Assembly (NCBI GenBank): GCA_030609785.1
Contig: JAUWTC010000043.1
Location: 1-10,827 of the forward strand
DNA length: 10,827 bases
Reading direction: 5' to 3'
Source of the DNA: Holophagae bacterium
Lineage (GTDB): Bacteria; Acidobacteriota; Thermoanaerobaculia; Thermoanaerobaculales; Sulfomarinibacteraceae
Each line of letters starts with the position of its first letter. The first letter of the stretch is position 1. Of this stretch, positions 6,380 to 10,827 are shown one piece after another. The translations under genes were made by a program, and so were the position numbers. The notes under the pieces were generated by a model. That model was not told the DNA's origin and did no database searches. It saw only the letters and a list, made by a program, of their open reading frames with translations.

Positions 6380-7018
6380 CTACCAGGCCACCTGGCGGCG
6401 GACGAGGGCCAGGAATTCCTCTCTCACCTCATGATCGGCAAAGCAGCCCCGCAGCGCAGAGGTCGTCGTCAGGGCGCCGGGTTTCTTGACGCCACGCATC
6501 TCGACGCACAGATGGCGCGCCTCGATGACCACCATCACGCCCAACGGTTTCAATTGGCTCCACAGATATCCGGCAACCTGCTCGGTCAAACGCTCCTGAA
6601 GTTGGGGTCTCTTGGCGTAGAACTCCAGAATTCGAGGCAGCTTCGATAACCCGACGATCGTCTCCTTCGGGATATAGCCGATGTGGGCGTGCCCGTAGAA
6701 CGGGACGAAGTGGTGGGCACACATCGAGTAGAAGGGAATTTCCCGCTCGATTACCATGTGGCCGTAGCCCTCGTCATTGGGGAATGTCGTCACCTTGGGC
6801 TCCGACCCCTCGAACAGCCCATGGAACATTTCCAGGTACATCTTGGCGACCCGTTCGGGCGTGCCTTCAAAGTTGGGATCATCGAGATCCATGTGGAGTT
6901 CCCGCATCACCGCGGCCATGTGGCCTGCCACCCGATCGATGATCTCCCCCTCGCGCTCACGGGGGATGGCCTCATCCGGGTGATTGGCAAGAACCCTCTG
7001 GTCATTCTGGTCGTGCAC
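6380..7018 (-). CDS. folE: GTP cyclohydrolase I (FolE, type I)
   Basis: This enzyme converts GTP to 7,8-dihydroneopterin triphosphate, the first step of folate (and some pterin or queuosine) synthesis, as a cytoplasmic toroidal oligomer. The 212-residue protein closely fits the family length. EGTPERVAKMYLEMFHGLF (51-69) is the usual N-terminal family motif. FYSMCAHHFVPFYGHAHIGY (96-115) carries the zinc ligands C100 and H103 and the catalytic H102, and EARHLCVEMRGVKKPG (166-181) carries the third zinc ligand C171. TTTSALRGCF (184-193) closes the active site region. The frame is open to 7159, but the GTG at 7016-7018 has GGAGG 6 nt upstream, and residues further upstream look unlike the family. 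It stands alone with no other folate gene nearby. Confidence 0.96.
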   Translation of the reverse strand: MHDQNDQRVLANHPDEAIPREREGEIIDRVAGHMAAVMRELHMDLDDPNFEGTPERVAKMYLEMFHGLFEGSEPKVTTFPNDEGYGHMVIEREIPFYSMCAHHFVPFYGHAHIGYIPKETIVGLSKLPRILEFYAKRPQLQERLTEQVAGYLWSQLKPLGVMVVIEARHLCVEMRGVKKPGALTTTSALRGCFADHEVREEFLALVRRQVAW

Positions 7019-7024
7019 CGTGCA

Positions 7025-7029
7025 CCTCC
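7025..7029 (-). promoter_or_regulatory. Ribosome binding site that sets the folE GTG start
   Basis: GGAGG on the minus strand lies 6 nt before the GTG at 7016-7018. It favours that start over the longer open frame that reaches 7159. Confidence 0.7.
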
Positions 7030-7047
7030 GTTTCCACTCACTCAAAG

Positions 7048-7053
7048 ACAATA
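7048..7053 (-). promoter_or_regulatory. Weak candidate -10 box for folE
   Basis: TATTGT on the minus strand is placed to start transcription near 7041, upstream of the GGAGG at 7025-7029. I find no acceptable -35 at 16-18 nt (AGGAAT is the best), so this is tentative. Confidence 0.25.
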
Positions 7054-7312
7054 GCCTGAAGGGGCAGCCTATTCCTTGCCCGAGACATTCGCAACCCGTC
7101 ATCTGATCTCCGGGGCCGCGGCCTTCCCCCTCCAGGCTCGCAAATCGGCCCCCAGGCAAGGGCCGAAACCGAAAGGCTTGGCGTTAGCAACTCTCACCCA
7201 AACAACTTCGAAAGGATCGTGACAAAACGCTGCGGTAACGACAACGGTAACGGGCTCGGGGTTAAGGCGCACCTTTTCCTCTTGGCTCCGGCTCAGCCGG
7301 GCTGGGACCCGG
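7054..7312. other. Divergent intergenic region between folE and the histidine kinase
   Basis: The gap between the folE start (7018) and the kinase start (7325) is 306 bp. I see no gene in it. It holds the folE leader, a CGGTAAC direct repeat (7233-7251), a CCGGCT-C-AGCCGG inverted repeat (7288-7300) and the kinase -10 box (7313-7318). The rest, about 7080-7230, shows nothing I can name. Confidence 0.5.
7233..7251 (+). repeat. CGGTAAC direct repeat upstream of the two-component genes
   Basis: CGGTAAC occurs at 7233-7239 and again at 7245-7251, a 12-bp period (CGGTAACGACAACGGTAACG). OmpR/PhoB-type regulators usually bind direct repeats about one helical turn apart, and the gene pair downstream encodes such a regulator, so this is a candidate autoregulatory site. 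It lies about 62 bp upstream of the -10 box. Confidence 0.3.
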
Positions 7313-7318
7313 TATGAT
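7313..7318 (+). promoter_or_regulatory. -10 box giving a leaderless histidine kinase transcript
   Basis: TATGAT matches five of six consensus positions and ends 6 nt before the GTG at 7325, the same distance as at the ligase gene. No SD is properly placed. The -35 zone holds the inverted repeat CCGGCT-C-AGCCGG (7288-7300) instead of a TTGACA-like sequence, which could mean an activator- or repressor-controlled promoter. Confidence 0.45.
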
Positions 7319-7324
7319 CGGGGC

Positions 7325-8257
7325 GTGACTCGCACCCGGACTTTCGTTATTCCTTATGTGCTCTCACTGATTGTGGTGATTGCCTTGTTGGTCGTGTGGG
7401 TGGTGTACGCCATCCAATCTGGAGGCCGCCTGCACGAGTTTGCCGGCCGGTTGGGCGTAACCAGCCCCCGGTCGCCCGGGATCATCCTCGCGGTGGGTTG
7501 CGCACTCTTCGCCCTGTTGATCGTCTTCGTGACCCATCAGCTGGCCCGTTCATTGGCCGAGTACCGCTACGCACGAAAACAGGAGGAGTTTGTTTCCGGA
7601 ATTACCCACGAGATGAAATCGCCCCTGGCCGCCATCCGATTGCACGCGGAAACCCTGGAGCAAGACGAGGTCGACGAGGATCGGCGGCGCTCGGTGAGCT
7701 ACATCCTGAGTGAGGCACAACGGCTTGGCCGACTGATCGACAATGTCCTCGAGAGCAGCCGGCTGGTAGCCCGACGGCAGGTCTTTGAACCGTATGAGGT
7801 TGAGGTGGTTCCTTTTTGTGGTCTTTTCTTCGCCGAGATCCGTCCAACGGTCGAGGGCCGCAATCTCGTCTTCGTGACGGAGGTCGATACAAACGCATCA
7901 ATTCTCACGACCGACGAGGCCCTCCGTCGGGTTCTCACCAACCTGATCGAGAATGCCGTTCGATACTCAGCCTCGGGAGGTCGTGTCGGGTGCCGTGTGT
8001 TCGAGCGCGGAGAGAAAGTGATATTCCAGGTCACCGATGAAGGAATCGGTATCCCGAAATCCGAGCTGAACTTGATCTTCGACCGGTTTTACCGTATCGG
8101 TCGTGATACCCATGCGGAACACGGCACCGGGCTCGGGTTGTTCATCGTCTCTCAGCTCGTCGAGCAAATGCACGGGAGCGTGTGCGCCCGGTCGCGCGAC
8201 TCATCTCCCGGGACGACCTTTGAGGTCGAGGTGCCGGTCATGGAGAAAATGGTGTGA
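7325..8257 (+). CDS. Membrane sensor histidine kinase
   Basis: This 310-residue protein autophosphorylates on a histidine and passes the phosphate to a partner regulator, here almost certainly the overlapping downstream gene product. Two membrane helices (about 8-30 and 52-71) enclose a short outer loop of about 20 residues. The dimerisation/phosphoacceptor domain has EFVSGITHEMKSPLAAIRLH with the phospho-accepting His95. The ATPase domain has the N box NLIENAVRYS (206-215), G1 box DEGIGIP (238-244), F box FDRFYRIG (252-259) and G2 box GTGLGL (267-272). There is no HAMP or PAS domain, so the signal is probably sensed in or near the membrane. The GTG start fits the N-terminus and the preceding -10 box. 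The kinase gene comes before its regulator gene, the less common order. The signal is unknown. Confidence 0.93.
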   Translation: MTRTRTFVIPYVLSLIVVIALLVVWVVYAIQSGGRLHEFAGRLGVTSPRSPGIILAVGCALFALLIVFVTHQLARSLAEYRYARKQEEFVSGITHEMKSPLAAIRLHAETLEQDEVDEDRRRSVSYILSEAQRLGRLIDNVLESSRLVARRQVFEPYEVEVVPFCGLFFAEIRPTVEGRNLVFVTEVDTNASILTTDEALRRVLTNLIENAVRYSASGGRVGCRVFERGEKVIFQVTDEGIGIPKSELNLIFDRFYRIGRDTHAEHGTGLGLFIVSQLVEQMHGSVCARSRDSSPGTTFEVEVPVMEKMV

Positions 8258-8985
8258 ACGACGCTGTTGTCAGGATCCTGTTGGTCGAGGATGAAGACGC
8301 GATCGCGGAGGGCCTGCTCCGCAACTTCAGGCGCAAAGGTTGGCAACCGATGCTGGCCGTCGATGGCGAAGAGGCGTTGACGAAAGCCGCTTCAAATCGG
8401 TTTGATCTCCTGGTGCTCGATGTCCGACTTCCAAAGGTCGATGGCTTCGAGGTCTGCCGCCGACTGCGCGATGGCGGTGATCTGACTCCGATCTTGATGC
8501 TGACAGCCCGCGACCAACCCGATGACATGGTGTACGGGCTGCGCCTCGGCGCCGATGACTACGTCACCAAGCCATTCGATCTGGCGGTCTTGCTGGCACG
8601 AATGGAGGGTCTCTTGAGGCGGGGTGAGTGGGCAAAGCCCTCGGCACAGGATAACGGCGCCCCGGCCGTCACAGATGAGGAAAGCTCGCGCGAGGTCTTC
8701 GGTGAGTTTTGGATCGATTTCGCGACCTGGCACGCCCTGACCTTGAGCGGCGTCGTCGAACTCTCGCGAAAAGAGATCGCAGTCATGAGGCTGCTGCTCA
8801 ACCGGGAGGGTCAGGTCGTCAGCCGGAGAGACCTGCTGGCCGAGGTGTGGGACCTGCCCGACCACCCGAATACCCGCGTTGTCGACAACGTCATCCTGTC
8901 ACTCCGAAAAGCTTTCGAGCACGAGGCTCTCAAACCTCGCCACATCCATAACGTCCGCGGTGTCGGTTACCGTTTCGAAAGCTGA
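8254..8985 (+). CDS. OmpR/PhoB-family response regulator
   Basis: This 243-residue DNA-binding regulator overlaps the kinase stop codon by 4 nt (GTGA), indicating translational coupling and a matched pair. The receiver domain (about 6-118) has LLVEDEDA with acidic residues E12 and D13, the phospho-accepting D56 in LVLDVRLP, T84 in LMLTARD and K106 in DYVTKPFD, so all key residues are present. A linker of about 30 residues follows. The winged-helix effector domain (about 148-243) has VELSRKEIAVMRLLLNREGQ, the recognition-helix region NTRVVDNVILSLRKAF and the closing VRGVGYRF. The GTG start is fixed by the overlap, with GGAG shortly upstream inside the kinase gene. Targets are unknown; the direct repeat at 7233-7251 is a possible self-regulatory site. 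I see no terminator in the 188 nt that follow. Confidence 0.94.
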   Translation: MNDAVVRILLVEDEDAIAEGLLRNFRRKGWQPMLAVDGEEALTKAASNRFDLLVLDVRLPKVDGFEVCRRLRDGGDLTPILMLTARDQPDDMVYGLRLGADDYVTKPFDLAVLLARMEGLLRRGEWAKPSAQDNGAPAVTDEESSREVFGEFWIDFATWHALTLSGVVELSRKEIAVMRLLLNREGQVVSRRDLLAEVWDLPDHPNTRVVDNVILSLRKAFEHEALKPRHIHNVRGVGYRFES

Positions 8986-9095
8986 GATCATCTAATCGAC
9001 CCCGACCACAACCAACAGCCTCTTCGCCTCTTCCGGGGCACTCGCACACAAGATCGTATTGCGACACGGTCTCCTCTTTGCCGTGCATTCTGATA

Positions 9096-9101
9096 TATGA
9101 T
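9096..9101 (+). promoter_or_regulatory. Candidate -10 box for the PAS-LuxR gene
   Basis: TATGAT lies in TGATATATGATAG, an AT-rich stretch in GC-rich surroundings. No good -35 lies 16-18 nt upstream. The predicted leader is about 65 nt and contains the GGAGG at 9160-9164. A CTCGAG (9105-9110) follows directly. Confidence 0.35.
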
Positions 9102-9173
9102 AGTCTCGAGAAAATACAACAGACCTTTGGTGCCGGACCGGGAACGGTCAAATTTTCTTGGAGGTTTCTTTCG

Positions 9174-9863
9174 ATGGCAGGCTGTGATCAAATTTCCCAT
9201 CACGACAACACCAGGATCACAACTATCGTGGAAACGATCCCCAGCGCTGCAGTAGTGACCGACAGAGACAACCAGGTTGTTGCCCTCAATGACCTGTTCG
9301 GCGATTTCGTCAAACGATCCGCCGACGAAATCCTCGGCGTCAACCTTTTTCAGCTGCTGGATGCCAGAGACATCTTCGGAAACGTGCTGAACCGGGAGAA
9401 CGAAGGCCTTCACGAGATGGTCCAGAATTTCGAGACGGTCAAGGATTTTAAACTCAACATCACGACGGGCGAGGAGCACCACCTCTTCGCCGGCGTCTCA
9501 ATCGTCATCGTTCTCGTTCCGGATTCCGACGATTACCAACTGATTTACCTGATGACGCAAATCCAACGCAGGCGGCGATCCGACCAGTTTCTCGACCAGA
9601 TTCTCGTCGGAGTCGGGAACGCAACAGACGGGACATACGTTGGCGAGGAAGCGCGCGGGATGGCCGAGGTCTTTCGGCTGACCAGCCGCCAAAAAGAGGT
9701 ATTGCGCCTCCTTGCCGACGGGAAGAACTCCACCGAGATCTCGGATATGTTGTGTCTGAGCATCCACACCGTGCGCTCCCACATTCAAAAAATTCTCCGC
9801 GTGCTCGAGGTCAACAGCCAGTTGGAAGCCGTGACGAAGGCCCTGACGCTACGGATCCTCTAA
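9174..9863 (+). CDS. PAS-domain LuxR-type transcription regulator
   Basis: This 229-residue protein has an N-terminal PAS-like sensor (about 15-130; TIVETIPSAAVVTDRDNQVV at 17-36, then DEILGVNLFQLLDARD) and a C-terminal LuxR/GerE helix-turn-helix (about 166-228; LTSRQKEVLRLLADGKNSTE at 169-188, HTVRSHIQKILRVL at 198-211). There is no receiver domain, so it is not a classical response regulator. The PAS part may bind a small ligand or cofactor, or a partner protein. The frame is open from 9078, but I chose the ATG at 9174 because GGAGG lies 9 nt upstream and the PAS domain begins soon after. It follows the two-component pair on the same strand by 188 nt but probably has its own promoter, so a functional link is only suggested. 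Ligand and targets are unknown. Confidence 0.88.
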   Translation: MAGCDQISHHDNTRITTIVETIPSAAVVTDRDNQVVALNDLFGDFVKRSADEILGVNLFQLLDARDIFGNVLNRENEGLHEMVQNFETVKDFKLNITTGEEHHLFAGVSIVIVLVPDSDDYQLIYLMTQIQRRRRSDQFLDQILVGVGNATDGTYVGEEARGMAEVFRLTSRQKEVLRLLADGKNSTEISDMLCLSIHTVRSHIQKILRVLEVNSQLEAVTKALTLRIL

Positions 9864-9928
9864 CCCGCAATTCTCACCAGTGATCTACTACGGCGCGAAA
9901 TACGCAGCGACCTGCAGCGTTTGCTTGA

Positions 9929-9971
9929 ATTCGCTCAATCAACATAGTGCAAACTATGCCTCATTCGCTCA
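9929..9971 (+). repeat. ATTCGCTCA direct repeats flanking a CATAGT/ACTATG inverted repeat
   Basis: ATTCGCTCA occurs at 9929-9937 and 9963-9971, 34 bp apart. Between the two copies lies CATAGT-GCAA-ACTATG (9943-9958), a perfect 6-bp inverted repeat with a 4-nt loop. TTGCTT (9921-9926) is 16 nt before CATAGT, so the inverted repeat could overlap a promoter. There is no T-tract after the hairpin, which argues against a terminator. It sits in the 227-bp gap between the PAS-LuxR gene and the rhamnose gene; I see no gene in that gap. Confidence 0.45.
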
Positions 9972-10061
9972 TCCAGCGAAAACACTGCATCTCACCACGC
10001 CTTCCGCACCTCGCAACGAAAACTGGTAAGAAGTGCGGGCTAAGAAAAGTCAACTCCCTTC

Positions 10062-10070
10062 TGCTACCAT
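10062..10070 (+). promoter_or_regulatory. Extended -10 promoter candidate for the dTDP-rhamnose reductase gene
   Basis: TGCTACCAT fits the TGnTAnnnT extended -10 pattern, and no good -35 is needed or seen. Transcription would start near 10077, with GAGG about 8 nt upstream of the ATG at 10091. Confidence 0.4.
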
Positions 10071-10090
10071 CCACCGCCGAGGCATTGAGC

Positions 10091-10827
10091 ATGACCGAAC
10101 TCCTGATCACTGGAAACCTGGGCCAACTCGGCCGAGCCGTTGAACGGCTGGCGGCAAGGCGAGGACTGTCCGTTTCGGGTTCGGACATCGACACCCTGGA
10201 CATCACCAACGCCGCCCAGGTCGAGAACTGGGTCGGGGCTCACAAGCCTCGAACGCTGGTCAACTGCGCCGCATTCACCGCCGTTGACGACTGTGAAGAG
10301 CACAAAGCTTCAGCCAAGGCGATCAACGGAACTGCAGTCGGTCATCTGGCAATCGCCTGCCGCCGGCATGGCGCCCAGCTGATCCACGTCTCCACCGACT
10401 ACGTCTTCGACGGGATGGGCTCGCGGCCCTACAGGGAGTCCGACGAGGTCGGGCCGACCAGCGCCTACGGACGGACCAAACTCGTCGGGGAAGAGATGGC
10501 GGCCCAGGCCCCTCGCCACCAGATTGTTCGCACTGCCTGGCTCTACGGGCTTGGCGGCCGGAATTTCGTCGAAGCGATTCGCCGTCAAATTGACGGCGGC
10601 GCCGAAGAGCTCCGAGTCGTCGCCGATCAGCAAGGCTGCCCGACATTTTGTGACGACCTGGCTGCCGCCATGCTCGATCTGGCCGAAAGTGATGCTGAAG
10701 GAATCGTTCATGTCGTCAACTCCGGAGAAACGACATGGCACGGCTTCGCCTGTGAAGTGGCCCGTCTTCTGGGGTCATCGATCCCAATCCTGCCGGTAGG
10801 CACCGAGGCATACCCCCGCCCCGCACC
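10091..10827 (+). CDS. rfbD: dTDP-4-dehydrorhamnose reductase (3' end outside window)
   Basis: This cytoplasmic NAD(P)H-dependent enzyme performs the last step of dTDP-L-rhamnose synthesis, which feeds O-antigen, capsule or other envelope glycans. 245 residues are visible; the family is usually about 285-300, so roughly 45 residues lie beyond the edge. It is an extended short-chain dehydrogenase/reductase: LLITGNLGQLG (4-14) is the nucleotide-binding glycine motif, LVNCAAFTAVDDCE (56-69) and STDYVFDG (101-108) are family signatures, and Y126/K130 in YGRTK form the catalytic pair. RTAWLYG (147-153) and DQQGCPTFCDDLA (179-191) also match RfbD. The ATG at 10091 fits the glycine motif position. 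Other rhamnose genes (rfbA, rfbB, rfbC) may lie beyond the right edge. The sole alternative is a related sugar-nucleotide reductase; I think RfbD much more likely. Confidence 0.92.
   Translation, partial: MTELLITGNLGQLGRAVERLAARRGLSVSGSDIDTLDITNAAQVENWVGAHKPRTLVNCAAFTAVDDCEEHKASAKAINGTAVGHLAIACRRHGAQLIHVSTDYVFDGMGSRPYRESDEVGPTSAYGRTKLVGEEMAAQAPRHQIVRTAWLYGLGGRNFVEAIRRQIDGGAEELRVVADQQGCPTFCDDLAAAMLDLAESDAEGIVHVVNSGETTWHGFACEVARLLGSSIPILPVGTEAYPRPA

Overview
The window is GC-rich, densely coded and bacterial, from a Gram-negative-type cell: it has a TonB-like protein, a CsgG-family secreted protein with a signal peptide, and a dTDP-rhamnose gene. The TonB C-terminal domain and short intergenic repeats of the AGCTCTC and TTTGTGCC type remind me of Acidobacteriota (Thermoanaerobaculia/Holophagae-like) genomes. 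That placement is inference from memory and no marker gene here proves it. I see no tRNA, rRNA, CRISPR array, transposase or phage gene.

Layout. (1) Left edge, minus strand: a TonB-like protein (354-1058), then a truncated gene (1-245) whose start resembles ECF sigma region 2 and whose remainder resembles a membrane anti-sigma factor. (2) 1059-1304: a divergent intergenic region with two kinds of short repeat. (3) Plus strand: D-alanine--D-alanine ligase (1305-2348), probably leaderless, then a malic enzyme with a phosphotransacetylase-like C-terminal domain (2475-4751) behind its own promoter and a dyad at the transcript start. (4) 4800-5821: a self-contained CsgG/FlgT-like envelope gene with a clear promoter and a strong intrinsic terminator, followed by a small secreted protein of unknown function with its own promoter (5886-6341). 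(5) Minus strand: GTP cyclohydrolase I (6380-7018), convergent with the small secreted gene. (6) Plus strand: a histidine kinase (7325-8257) and OmpR-type response regulator (8254-8985) that overlap by 4 nt, followed by a PAS-LuxR regulator (9174-9863). (7) Right edge: dTDP-4-dehydrorhamnose reductase (10091 onward, cut by the window).

Most genes are housekeeping or regulatory (peptidoglycan precursor, central carbon, folate/pterin, envelope sugar). Apart from the kinase-regulator pair, most units carry their own promoter, so this looks like a string of short transcription units rather than one pathway operon. I do not see a convincing new multi-gene system. The points most worth a second look are the CsgG/FlgT-like gene with its small secreted neighbour, the dyad at the malic enzyme transcript start, two starts that look leaderless with identical spacing, the sigma/anti-sigma-like partial gene, and several unexplained intergenic repeats.
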